A stretch of DNA of 64,000 bases, from contig DALZEF010000013.1 of NCBI GenBank assembly GCA_031979385.1, positions 16,716 through 80,715 of the forward strand, read 5' to 3'. Below the pieces are notes generated by a model that did no database searches, was not told the origin of the DNA, and saw nothing but the letters and a program-made list of their open reading frames with translations. Made by a program: the position numbers and the translations under genes. Below are positions 8,895 to 17,385 of this stretch, piece by piece; the stretch's first letter is position 1, and every line of letters starts with the position of its first letter. The stretch is from Timonella sp031979385. Its GTDB lineage: Bacteria; Actinomycetota; Actinomycetes; Actinomycetales; Cellulomonadaceae.

Positions 8895-8943
8895 CGATGG
8901 GACGAAAGGCGCCCGGGTGCACATTTAATAACTATGCACTTGG
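8895..8943. repeat. Degenerate copy of the nested-hairpin repeat (copy D)
   Basis: CGATGGGAC, then CCGGGTGCA, an A/T-rich loop and GCACTTGG, in the same order as in copies B and C near 36.7 and 42.8 kb, but the closing CCCCATCG arm is missing. It sits 35 bases past the stop of the acetyltransferase gene. Relationship is tentative. Confidence 0.4.
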
Positions 8944-8977
8944 AACCAAGACAGCCCATCGAGATTCTGGGAGGAGT

Positions 8978-9700
8978 CTACTGCTGGATACTCTCACCGT
9001 CACCGAATTGGAACTGCTGCCATACACCGATCCGAGTCATCCCTGCCGCGAGAGCCACCCCGGCTGACGCATCGTTGCTCACGCCGGCGCGGTACATCGG
9101 TTCGTATCCGCGCTTAACGATCTCACGTGAGATCGCGTGCACCATCTGCACTGCAAGGCCGCGGCGACGGTGGCTTGCATGCGTAATGACTCCGATGTCG
9201 GCAAGTGTGCTGTCCCGCCACGGGTAAGCGCTCGTGGCGGCGACGAGCTCGTCCCCGTCGAAAACCCCCATGACGCACCAGTGGTCGAGTTCCACGTAGG
9301 CTTCGTCGAGTTCGTCTGGATCCGCGGCGGCCTCGAACCGTGCGAATGCCTCCGCGTCGTCTTGTGTCAGGACCCGCACCGCGTCCTGTTCCCGCAACCC
9401 CACGAGCGCCGCTGGCAAATACACGTGGATACGGTCTGCTTCATCGGTCTCTGCCCCAGCTGCCTTGAGCGCATCCTGCACGTCCTGGCCTGTGGCGCCC
9501 TGTGGGATCGGAGCAATCCGCGCTGCGGCTTGCTCGCCCACAAGGATCTGCACGCGCCCGTCAGGCAGAGTCATGAAGTGCGCTGTGTGTGCGTTTTGTA
9601 CATCTGGATTGACGACGATTCGGCAGGATTCGTTGTCAAATGACGGTTGTCCCTGTGCATATGGGGTGAACCAGGCGTCGGTGACTGCTTGCGAGAACAT
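8978..9700 (-). CDS. GNAT family N-acetyltransferase
   Basis: A 240-residue protein whose C-terminal half is a GCN5-related acetyltransferase domain. The acetyl-CoA loop is HRRRGLAVQMV near residue 185, preceded by the beta strand ADIGVITHASH and followed by a helix and AGMTRIGVW. The N-terminal half is a degenerate second domain, as often seen in actinobacterial GNATs. Start 9700 is preferred because AGGAAA precedes it; the frame extends to 9799 without a ribosome site. The acyl acceptor is unknown. Confidence 0.8.
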   Translation of the reverse strand: MFSQAVTDAWFTPYAQGQPSFDNESCRIVVNPDVQNAHTAHFMTLPDGRVQILVGEQAAARIAPIPQGATGQDVQDALKAAGAETDEADRIHVYLPAALVGLREQDAVRVLTQDDAEAFARFEAAADPDELDEAYVELDHWCVMGVFDGDELVAATSAYPWRDSTLADIGVITHASHRRRGLAVQMVHAISREIVKRGYEPMYRAGVSNDASAGVALAAGMTRIGVWQQFQFGDGESIQQ

Positions 9701-9894
9701 AACGTTTCCTAGCGGTGTGATGTGAAAATGCCCGGTAACGAGCAGAACCATCCAAGTATCCGCCGCGCATGGCTTCCCGGTCACGCTATTTTGTTTCAAT
9801 GCGGGTGGCCGGAAGGCGAGCCAGAAGTGTGAGGTGAGTACTCGTCGTCAAGGAAACCGGCGACGCCGGTGAACATCCGCCCGGAACGTACGAG

Positions 9895-9927
9895 GCGGGG
9901 CGCCCTGGAGAACTGTGGACGCCCCGC
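9895..9927. other. GC hairpin in the 9701-10140 intergenic region
   Basis: GCGGGGCG (9895-9902) pairs with CGCCCCGC (9920-9927). The 440-base gap between the acetyltransferase start and the next gene otherwise shows no convincing ORF or RNA. The hairpin may lie in the acetyltransferase leader. Confidence 0.35.
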
Positions 9928-10127
9928 AACCATACTCCGAAACTCGCATCTGTTGCGGAGTCGGCGGGCTTAAAGCCTGAGCAATTTTAACCATTCGATA
10001 AGTAAATGCCGAAATGCGTTGCACGTCAGTGGCAGCGTGAGGACTGGAGCCGTACCTTAACGCCGAATCGCGCGGGGACAAGCGAAGACGCTGGGCGCGG
10101 GTCCACACATTCGGCAATCCGACTCGG

Positions 10128-10141
10128 TAGACTTTTAGTCA
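10128..10141 (+). promoter_or_regulatory. -10 element predicting a leaderless transcript
   Basis: TAGACT at 10128-10133 ends seven bases before the ATG at 10141, and no Shine-Dalgarno sequence lies between. Transcription would begin at or next to the start codon. The -35 region is poor. Confidence 0.55.
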
Positions 10142-10440
10142 TGATTTTCAAAAAGGTTGGCAACGGACGCCCGTACCCCGAGCATGATCTGGCAAGCAAC
10201 CGCGACTGGGCTGCCGTGGCACCACGGCAGGTGCGTCTCGCCGATCTGATCACTACCAAGAGCGAACTCGACCTGACTACGCTGCTCACCGAGGACTCTA
10301 CGTTCTACGGTGACCTGTTCGCGCATGTCGTGCAATATCAGGGGCAGCTTTACCTTGAGGATGGTCTCCACAGAGCCGTGCGAGCGGCACTCCAGCAGCG
10401 CCTCGTGCTACATGCACGCGTGTACGTCATCGAGGAGTAG
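10141..10440 (+). CDS. Small conserved actinobacterial protein of unknown role
   Basis: A 99-residue acidic/basic mixed protein containing PYPEHDL, PPRQVRL-like (APRQVRLADLITTK), STFYGDLFAHVVQYQG and YLEDGLHRAVRAALQQR. I recognise this as a widely conserved actinobacterial family, which I recall being labelled as a VapB-like antitoxin or ParB-like protein. No toxin gene accompanies it here, and the next gene is a LytR C-terminal-domain membrane protein. The DGLHRAVRAALQ stretch resembles the end of a ParB N-terminal domain. Function unproven. Confidence 0.75.
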   Translation: MIFKKVGNGRPYPEHDLASNRDWAAVAPRQVRLADLITTKSELDLTTLLTEDSTFYGDLFAHVVQYQGQLYLEDGLHRAVRAALQQRLVLHARVYVIEE

Positions 10441-10625
10441 GCTCGTGCACTGTTCAGTGCACGGCGTCTCCTGCGTCTGCTCATGAACCACGGGCGCACA
10501 GCCGCCCATCCGCAGTTTTGTGCCGAATATCCGTATGAACTTCACAAGCAGTGATGGCTTCGACCGCGCGAAGTGAAGTACCCTCATACATAGGTTCCAT
10601 GCGAGTTAGGGTAACGAGAAAAATC

Positions 10626-11312
10626 GTGTCACAAGAACAGATCAAAAAGGCGCGCACACTACGGCGCCGCAGGGTGCGCGAACGCCAGGCTGTTGTTTTC
10701 GGACTGCTTGCCGCCCTTCTTGGCGCGGCAGGTCTGTGGGCCGTTGGGGTATACAACGGAGCGATCGCCCTACCTTTCGACAACGGTTTCACCTATGAGG
10801 AACCACTCGTCGACGAAGTGTTCGACACTGCCTGCCTGCCGGCCGGCACCAAGCCCGTGGGTGCCAAGAAGATCACCGTGAATGTGTTCAACGCATCCTT
10901 GAAGCCTGGTATCGCGGCCGGGGTTTCCGGAGAACTGCGCAATCGCAAGATAACGGTCGAGAACACGGCAAACGCCGACATTGAACGTGCGACGACGGCT
11001 ATCGTGTTCGGTCCCGAAGGCATCGAGGAGGCATACACTCTTGCTGCACACTTCGGCGCACCCGCGTTAATCCTCGACGACACCAAGGAGGACAACGTCA
11101 TTGATGTGCTCCTCGGCCAGGACTTCAGTTCGCTGCTCGACCCAGCCGATGTCCTGCTTGAAGCCGATGAGGCGATGAACTCCTACCCTGGTTGCAAAGA
11201 GTTGTGGGAGATGACCGACAAGGTCGAGGCTCCTGTTGACGAGGACGATGACTCCGAGGATGTTCAGGACGATCTCGAAGACGAGGAAGAGGTCGAGGAA
11301 GAAGCTGCCTAG
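10626..11312 (+). CDS. Membrane-anchored LytR_C domain protein
   Basis: A 228-residue protein with an N-terminal basic helix rich in Arg, one membrane segment (about residues 20-42), then an extracellular region with KKITVNVFNASLKPGIAAGVSGELRNR, typical of the LytR/CpsA C-terminal domain. It ends in a very acidic Glu/Asp tail of about 35 residues. It lacks the LCP catalytic domain, so it is probably an accessory factor in cell-wall glycopolymer attachment. GTG 10626 is chosen because a -10-like TAGGGT lies just upstream; Met at 10599 is an alternative. Confidence 0.72.
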   Translation: MSQEQIKKARTLRRRRVRERQAVVFGLLAALLGAAGLWAVGVYNGAIALPFDNGFTYEEPLVDEVFDTACLPAGTKPVGAKKITVNVFNASLKPGIAAGVSGELRNRKITVENTANADIERATTAIVFGPEGIEEAYTLAAHFGAPALILDDTKEDNVIDVLLGQDFSSLLDPADVLLEADEAMNSYPGCKELWEMTDKVEAPVDEDDDSEDVQDDLEDEEEVEEEAA

Positions 11313-11370
11313 CGTTTTTCTGGGCAATCCTGACAACTTCTCGGTGATCGCACCGCAGACAAGGCGCTCG

Positions 11371-11409
11371 AAAGGGGTGGTCAGTTCCGCTGGAACTGAC
11401 CACCCCTTT
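11371..11409. terminator. Bidirectional terminator
   Basis: A perfect 18-bp stem with a three-base loop, flanked by A-run and T-run, lies between two convergent genes: the LytR_C protein and the nucleobase permease. Confidence 0.92.
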
Positions 11410-11419
11410 TCGTTACGTG

Positions 11420-12805
11420 TTACTTGTCCAGTTCAGAACCTGCGGGAGCCGAAGCAGGAGATGCTGGCTCGATGGAGGTGCCACGAAGCTTGGACACGTA
11501 TGACATCAGGTGGTAAATGACGAGTGCGGCGGCGCAACCAATCGCGATTCCCTCGAAGGTGATGTCGCCGTTTGAGTAGGTGAAGTTCGCCATGCCGATG
11601 ATCATCGGAACCGCTGCCGATGTCAGGTTGATCGGGTTGGAGAAATCCACGCGGTTTTGCATCCAGATGCGCACACCGAGCATACCGATCATTCCGTACA
11701 GCAGGGTTGCCGCTCCGCCAAGGACTCCCGCTGGGACTGTCGAGATTGCCGCACCAAACTTTGGCGACAGGCTGAGTAGCAGTGCTGTGATTGCCGCGAC
11801 CCAATAGGCTGCGGTCGAGTACACGCGGGTTGCCGCCATGACGCCGATATTCTCAGCGTAGGTTGTCGTACCGGAACCACCCGCGGAACCTGCCAGGGTG
11901 GTTGCCAGACCGTCCGCGATGAGTGCGCGACCAGTGACCTTGTCGAGGTTCTCGCCGGTCATCGCGGCAACTGACTTCACGTGTCCGATGTTCTCTGCCA
12001 CAAGCACGAACACGACTGGAAGGAAGAGGCCGAGCACGGCCGGTGAGAATGTCGGAGCGGTGAACTCAGGGAACCCGATCCATGCCGCCTCCCTGATCGC
12101 CTCGAAGTCCACCTCCCCGCGGAAGATCGCGAACACGTAGCCGACAAGCACACCAAACAGAATCGAAAGACGCCCGATGATCCCCTTGAAAAGCACCGTG
12201 ATCAGAATGATTGCCGCGAGGGTCACGGTCGCGGTCAGCGGCGCTTTGGCGAACCCGCCGGTGATGTTGACGATCACGTGACCGGCATCGTCAAGGAGGT
12301 GGCGCCCCTGCGAGTCTTCTGCGTACGCGGTGGTCCGCCACGCTGCCGGGGCGAGGTTGAAGCCGATCAACGCAACGATCGTTCCGGTCACAACCGGCGG
12401 CATGAGGAGTTCGATCCACCGCACACCAGCGAAGTGCACGATGAAACCAATGATTGCGAGTAGGATACCCGCGCTGAGGATGCCGAAGATCGCACCTGCA
12501 TGGCCGTTGCTTGAGGTAGCGGCCAGGATCGGAGCGATGAAGGCAAAGGACGACCCAAGGTAACTGGGGAGGCGGTTGCCGGTGATCAGCAAGAACAGCA
12601 TGGTTCCGATTGCTGAGAAGAACAGGGTGGTGGCTGGCGGGAAGTCCGTCAGCAATGGCACGAGGAAGGTTGCACCGAACATTGCGACCACGTGTTGCAT
12701 ACCGATACCGATTGTGAGGCCCCAATTGAGCCGCTCGCCCGGCCCAACTACATCCCCTGGGCCAAGAGTGCGCCCGTCACCGAAAACTTTCCAACCGAAC
12801 TTCAC
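11420..12805 (-). CDS. Uracil/xanthine permease (NCS2 nucleobase:cation symporter)
   Basis: A 461-residue membrane protein with about 12-14 helices. Family signatures include MQHVVAMFGATFLVPLL near the N-terminus, TGNRLPSYLGSSFAFIAP, and VLVAENIGHVKSVAAMTG with the substrate-site Glu, followed by GSGTTTYAENIGVMAAT. These favour uracil permeases (UraA/PyrP) over xanthine ones. GTG at 12805 is preceded by AGGAG five bases away; the longer frame to 12856 lacks this. It probably works with upp (58166) in uracil salvage, though the two are far apart. Confidence 0.88.
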   Translation of the reverse strand: MKFGWKVFGDGRTLGPGDVVGPGERLNWGLTIGIGMQHVVAMFGATFLVPLLTDFPPATTLFFSAIGTMLFLLITGNRLPSYLGSSFAFIAPILAATSSNGHAGAIFGILSAGILLAIIGFIVHFAGVRWIELLMPPVVTGTIVALIGFNLAPAAWRTTAYAEDSQGRHLLDDAGHVIVNITGGFAKAPLTATVTLAAIILITVLFKGIIGRLSILFGVLVGYVFAIFRGEVDFEAIREAAWIGFPEFTAPTFSPAVLGLFLPVVFVLVAENIGHVKSVAAMTGENLDKVTGRALIADGLATTLAGSAGGSGTTTYAENIGVMAATRVYSTAAYWVAAITALLLSLSPKFGAAISTVPAGVLGGAATLLYGMIGMLGVRIWMQNRVDFSNPINLTSAAVPMIIGMANFTYSNGDITFEGIAIGCAAALVIYHLMSYVSKLRGTSIEPASPASAPAGSELDK

Positions 12806-12932
12806 GTTCTCTCCTTCGACATCGTGTCGGATACCCCTGCTGCGTCTGGGCAGCATAACGGGCAGGGTCGCAGAGGCCCTAGGAGAATCTACTCGCTTTG
12901 TTAATAATCCTTCACCAGCCCCTCACAAGAAA

Positions 12933-12947
12933 TCTCGCATAGCGAGA
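12933..12947. promoter_or_regulatory. Palindrome upstream of the nucleobase permease
   Basis: TCTCGCATAGCGAGA is a perfect palindrome (six-base arms around ATA), 128 bases upstream of the permease start and between two minus-strand genes. It could be a repressor operator. The cognate protein is not identifiable here. Confidence 0.45.
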
Positions 12948-12981
12948 CAATCGGAGAGGTTAGGCGTTTGATCGTGTGCAG

Positions 12982-14976
12982 TTACACTAAATGTTCAGCG
13001 ATCCACGCGAGCACGTATGTCAGTGAGTTTCCGTCATCGATCCTCTCGGCAGGAATGTCCTGCGCGAGGTGCCATGCCTGCTCGGCAGCGTCCGTCCCCG
13101 CGAGCGCACGATACATCAGCAAGTAGTCCCCGAAGACTTGATCGTAGTCTCCAAAGAATCCGACGATCTCCTCGAGGTTCTGCATGATTCGATCTGAGTC
13201 GCCGCCAAGGTAGTCGGCAACCGGGGCCATCGGCAGTACCGCCATCCCAAGCATCGCTGACTGCTCCCCGCTGAACCAGGTGGCGTAATCGTGTTTGGCG
13301 CCCCACACGAGCGGAATCACCGAGTGGCGATATGACGTGCGCACGGGATCAGACTGGTCAAAGTTGGTCCAGTAGGTGCGGGCGGAGCACGCCTCGAGGG
13401 ACAGCAACCACACGGACAGTTCGTACAGCCATGTCCTGCCCGTCAACTTGCCCCATGCGCCAAGGGCATTCCAGGCATTGACTGCCTCAGAGCTGGACTC
13501 CTGGTTGTTTCCCTCATCGAAAGGTGCCGTCCCCGACGCCCACGAATGCCCCTTATACACGTCGAACACCCTGAGCATCGGAAACTCGGTATCCGGAACC
13601 GGTGTCGCGATGTCGAACGCCAGGGCGTCGACGGATTCACGGACCTGCTCAAGCAACTGCGGGTTACGCTCACAGAGCACCGCAGCCACATGCAGGAAGT
13701 ATCCCCAGTGGAAGTGGTGGTCGTTGAAGAGATCAGTACCGAATGAGGCCTCGCGCCCCACGACGCCCGACCACACGTCATCGTAGAAGAAGGTACGCGG
13801 GGCATGTGAGTCAGCAGCGGCCTGGAACCATTCAAGGAACCGTTCTTCCAGACCTTGTCCAAATGCCTCAGCGCCAGGAACAGACAACTGAGTGGCAAGG
13901 TCAAGTAGGTTGGCGTCCCGGAACAAAGCCTTGCCGCCAAAGTAGGTATCCTCGGGAGCACGCGGTGCCTCACCCATGTCCTGTACAGCAGCCGCGACGA
14001 GCGTGGCCCGTCTATCCCCAGCCACGCGTGTAAGGTCGAGGTGCACCCGCGGCTCCACCCGAGATGTGCGCCAGGTGAGCACCTTCGCCGACACGAGCGG
14101 TGCCGTACCCGACACGGTCGCATAGGTTCCCAAGGTGTCCAACGGCTCCCGCACCTCATGGTGCGGTAGCCGCACCACCGCGACCGGGCCGTTCTCCCGC
14201 GCAACATAGCGAATAGAAGTGACCACCTCGTCGGAAAGCACCTGAGCGGTGACCTCGGTGCGCAGCACCGGGAACGTGGCGTGACGCGCGATCCGCAACA
14301 CCTCCCGCTCAACCTGCGCCGGACTCTCACCCGTGAACTGGGGGAACGCAATCAATGAAACGTACTGTCCGGCCTGCAACCGGATCGAGCGGGCCGAGAA
14401 CGCACCCGTCGTCACGAGACCATAGTGGCTGCCCTCGACGTGAGCGGTCGCGCACGACTCGTACTCCATCGAGAAGGCCTCCGAAAGCGTCACATCGTGC
14501 GCTATCTCAGCGGTATACGAAACGTACGGAACACCTTCCGCGAGCACCGCTCGCCCCAGCACACGACCGATCTCATTCTGAAACTCGATGGTCACGCTCG
14601 CCAGATCGTGCGCAGCAATGCGATACCCGTACGCGCCCACATTGACGTCGATGTCCGCCGAGGCGGGCCCAGAGATCGTGTGCCGTGAGCTCGTGACATG
14701 CGGCAACCCGAAAACAAAGCCCTGATCAGTCTGGATATACGAATACGGAGTTGGGAACACCGGGGACGGCGAGCCAAAGGCCAGCCCCGAGAACCACCGG
14801 TTGGTCGGCGGTTGAATCATCGATGAGGCGTGCAGCCACGGCAGCTCCTGAATCGTGTCCACGGGCAACGCGGCGATTGCCTGCTCGATCATTTCGGATA
14901 CCCCCAGCGCCTCGAGGTCGTGACCGACCAGAGCGAACTGGGCTGCGTGAGCGTCCATAGTGATGACTACATCCAC
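12982..14976 (-). CDS. Glycoside hydrolase family 81, endo-beta-1,3-glucanase, no signal peptide
   Basis: A 664-residue enzyme expected to cleave beta-1,3-glucan (laminarin, callose, fungal wall). The GH81 C-terminal catalytic region is clear: FNDHHFHWGYFLHVAAVL near residue 414, KGHSWASG near 470, and NQESSSEAVNAWNALGAWG near 490 with the conserved acidic pair. The N-terminal beta-sandwich region contains PTNRWFSGLAFG and FPTPYSYI. No signal peptide or anchoring domain is seen from either possible start (GTG 14976 or ATG 14958). That is unusual for an endo-glucanase and implies a cytoplasmic or non-classically exported enzyme. Confidence 0.88.
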   Translation of the reverse strand: MDVVITMDAHAAQFALVGHDLEALGVSEMIEQAIAALPVDTIQELPWLHASSMIQPPTNRWFSGLAFGSPSPVFPTPYSYIQTDQGFVFGLPHVTSSRHTISGPASADIDVNVGAYGYRIAAHDLASVTIEFQNEIGRVLGRAVLAEGVPYVSYTAEIAHDVTLSEAFSMEYESCATAHVEGSHYGLVTTGAFSARSIRLQAGQYVSLIAFPQFTGESPAQVEREVLRIARHATFPVLRTEVTAQVLSDEVVTSIRYVARENGPVAVVRLPHHEVREPLDTLGTYATVSGTAPLVSAKVLTWRTSRVEPRVHLDLTRVAGDRRATLVAAAVQDMGEAPRAPEDTYFGGKALFRDANLLDLATQLSVPGAEAFGQGLEERFLEWFQAAADSHAPRTFFYDDVWSGVVGREASFGTDLFNDHHFHWGYFLHVAAVLCERNPQLLEQVRESVDALAFDIATPVPDTEFPMLRVFDVYKGHSWASGTAPFDEGNNQESSSEAVNAWNALGAWGKLTGRTWLYELSVWLLSLEACSARTYWTNFDQSDPVRTSYRHSVIPLVWGAKHDYATWFSGEQSAMLGMAVLPMAPVADYLGGDSDRIMQNLEEIVGFFGDYDQVFGDYLLMYRALAGTDAAEQAWHLAQDIPAERIDDGNSLTYVLAWIAEHLV

Positions 14977-15091
14977 CGTTTACTAGAGCAAATACCCCCA
15001 CCTCGGGGTTCGATACCACCTTACCCGATCGAATTATGGGACCCTCTTGGGACTTAACCTGACACCGCAGCGTGAAGCGCCATCGGACACG

Positions 15092-16009
15092 TCAAAACTG
15101 GGAGGTCACCTCACGTGCGATCAAGTCAAGGTGGTCCAGATCGGACAGGTCAAGAATCTGCAGGTAGATCCGTTCCGCACCCGCGTCACGCGCCCGATCG
15201 ATCGCATGAACGGCCTCCGAAACCGTGCCAGCGATACCGTGCTTACGCAGCTCCTCCGGGTTACGCCCAATCGCGGCTGCCCGACGAGTGAACTCAGCCT
15301 CATCCTTACCCACACAGGCCACAAACGCGCTCGAGTACACGAGTTCGTTCGGATCGCGTTCAATCGCCTCGCAGGCTGCGCGGACACGTGCGAATGTTGG
15401 AGCAAGCCGGTCGAACTCAACAAACGGTGTGTTGAATTCGGTTGCAAAGCGTGCCGCAAGAGATGGGGTCCGCGATGGTCCGGTTCCGCCGATGATGACC
15501 GGAACCTTGGGGCTCACTGGTTTTGGCAGTGCCGGAGAATCCGTGAGTTGATAGTGCTTGCCCGCATAGTTGAACGTCTCACCAACGGGGGTCTGCCACA
15601 ACCCGGTGATGACATCGAGTTGTTCCTCAAGACGTGAGAACTTGTCCTTCGGGAATGGGATGCCATAGGCGCTGTGCTCCGCCTCAAACCAGCCAGCACC
15701 GAGCCCCAGTTCCACGCGTCCGCCACTCATCTGATCGACCTGAGCCACTTGAATCGCAAGTACTCCGGGCAACCGGAAAGTCGCGGAGGTCACGAGTGTC
15801 CCGAGCTTGATTCGTTCGGTCTCGCGGGCGAGTCCAGCAAGCGTCAGCCACGCGTCGGTTGGCCCTGGCAACCCGCCGCCACCCATCGACAGGTAGTGAT
15901 CGGAACGGAAGAAGGCGTCGAATCCCAACTGTTCAGTCGCGTGCGCGACTGCGAGCAGATCCGTGTAGGTTGCCCCCTGCTGTGGTTCGGTGAAGATCCG
16001 GAAGTCCAT
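15092..16009 (-). CDS. LLM-class F420-dependent oxidoreductase
   Basis: A 305-residue luciferase-like monooxygenase-fold protein. It starts DFRIFTEPQQGATYTDLL, then FDAFFRSDHYL, ERIKLGTLVTSATFRLPGVLA and GGRVELGLGAGWF, all typical of actinobacterial F420-dependent members. Likely a cytosolic F420- or flavin-dependent dehydrogenase/reductase; the substrate is unknown. ATG 16009 gives the conserved N-terminus; the frame extends five codons to a TTG at 16024. It follows the upstream gene by about 16 bases, suggesting co-transcription. Confidence 0.85.
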   Translation of the reverse strand: MDFRIFTEPQQGATYTDLLAVAHATEQLGFDAFFRSDHYLSMGGGGLPGPTDAWLTLAGLARETERIKLGTLVTSATFRLPGVLAIQVAQVDQMSGGRVELGLGAGWFEAEHSAYGIPFPKDKFSRLEEQLDVITGLWQTPVGETFNYAGKHYQLTDSPALPKPVSPKVPVIIGGTGPSRTPSLAARFATEFNTPFVEFDRLAPTFARVRAACEAIERDPNELVYSSAFVACVGKDEAEFTRRAAAIGRNPEELRKHGIAGTVSEAVHAIDRARDAGAERIYLQILDLSDLDHLDLIAREVTSQF

Positions 16010-16025
16010 TGTGAGCTGATCCAAT

Positions 16026-17291
16026 CTATTGGCCCCGCCATTTGGCAGGGGTGAAGAAATCTGCGATGGTTACGGCGGTCAAGGCGCCAAGCACGACCGC
16101 GGTCCTTTTGCGCCCGGTTTTATGCGCATAGTGCGTCAGCCCGGCAAGAGCTGCAGCTTCCAGCGTGTTGAGCGCATAGTAGGCCGGTGGCCGCCTGAGC
16201 CACAGGCGCATGATTCTCGACGATATGTCAGGTTCATCCGGCAGGGTCATCGCGGCGGCCCACACCGCTTTGGAGAAGGGCTGCGCAACAACATACTGCG
16301 CGCCCTCGAGATGATGCGGTTCACGCCAGCCCTCCGCGAGCTCAGCCGCGGCCTCGGGCAACCCAAGTATCCGCGTGACCGCCGTGAGCGGGTCGTCCAT
16401 GTTGTCGGCGCTGAGCACGAGGTGTAGGCGATCCCGTTCTAACGTGCCAAGCTCAAACAACCCGGCGAGGGCATCCGCATCGATCCGAGGCCTCGCAAAG
16501 AAGTCAAAGACGAACTGGGCAGGGTCAACCTCACCAAGTTGCAGATAGTGCATCAGGTCCTGCGCGACACGAGTACGCGGGTCGACGTCAGTCCACTGCG
16601 GCCCCCACTCATGCACTCCGATCTCGTCACGGTGCGCAACGGTGAGACGCCGCCACGCCCCATTGCGTTCGAGATGGATACACGGTTGATCTGAGTTCCA
16701 TCCGATCAGGTTTTCCAGCGCACCACCTGGCTGGTCTATGCCGACCACGCCCCACTGCTCCCCGGCACGGAACCAGAGGTCGTGCCGTGCTGCATGGGCA
16801 AGGAGCGGACCATCCGTTGAGCGGAAGCGACCGACAACCGCTTCAGCGCGCGTGTTGATGTCGACGGTGATTCCATCGAGATGCGAGTGGGTCGACGGCA
16901 CGCTGGGGTGGTCTGCGACGTGGCATGCCGCATTGAGTTCCTGTGCCAGACCGGAGGCAAGATCCTCGAAACTGATGGTCGGTATCTCGCCGCGAGTCGT
17001 GTTCTCCTCCGGTGCCCAGCGTGGCGCGTACCCCTCATAGAGGCCCACCGTGCGAGCGATCATCCACCCAGGGGCACCGATGTGTGCTCCGTCAATCACC
17101 TGGGCGGGAACCGCACGGTCCAGGAGAGCCTGGCTCAACTGTTCGAGTGTCACTGGATCGAGGTAGGCAACGTGGTCCGCATCTGAGCCAGATGATTTGA
17201 TGTCTTGGGGGTCACGTGGGTCACGTGGCGCAATGGCAATGTACATTGCGTAGGCTGCGTACGTCTGCGTTGCCTGCTCAAGTTCGTGCAT
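16026..17291 (-). CDS. Protein of unknown function, 421 residues
   Basis: I do not recognise this gene. It is a largely soluble protein without signal peptide, rich in Trp, His and Asp. The central part looks like a beta-strand-rich domain (AVVGRFRSTDGPLLAHAARHDLWFRAGEQWGVVG). The last 60 residues contain one or two hydrophobic segments (AAALAGLTHYA, AVVLGALTAVTIADFF), perhaps a C-terminal membrane anchor. It is followed almost directly by the LLM oxidoreductase gene, so the two may share a transcript. Confidence 0.7.
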   Translation of the reverse strand: MHELEQATQTYAAYAMYIAIAPRDPRDPQDIKSSGSDADHVAYLDPVTLEQLSQALLDRAVPAQVIDGAHIGAPGWMIARTVGLYEGYAPRWAPEENTTRGEIPTISFEDLASGLAQELNAACHVADHPSVPSTHSHLDGITVDINTRAEAVVGRFRSTDGPLLAHAARHDLWFRAGEQWGVVGIDQPGGALENLIGWNSDQPCIHLERNGAWRRLTVAHRDEIGVHEWGPQWTDVDPRTRVAQDLMHYLQLGEVDPAQFVFDFFARPRIDADALAGLFELGTLERDRLHLVLSADNMDDPLTAVTRILGLPEAAAELAEGWREPHHLEGAQYVVAQPFSKAVWAAAMTLPDEPDISSRIMRLWLRRPPAYYALNTLEAAALAGLTHYAHKTGRKRTAVVLGALTAVTIADFFTPAKWRGQ

Positions 17292-17385
17292 ATCTGAAGT
17301 CTCTCATCTGGCGAGAGCGATAGCATCGGTTTTTCGCTAACCGGCAAACAGTTGTGAGAGCTTAGGTGTGCTGAGCGTGCCGGTC

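Noticed and set aside
9841..9930. Possible tRNA or small RNA near the GC hairpin
   Set aside because: No acceptor/T-loop pattern or CCA end; only a single 8-bp hairpin.
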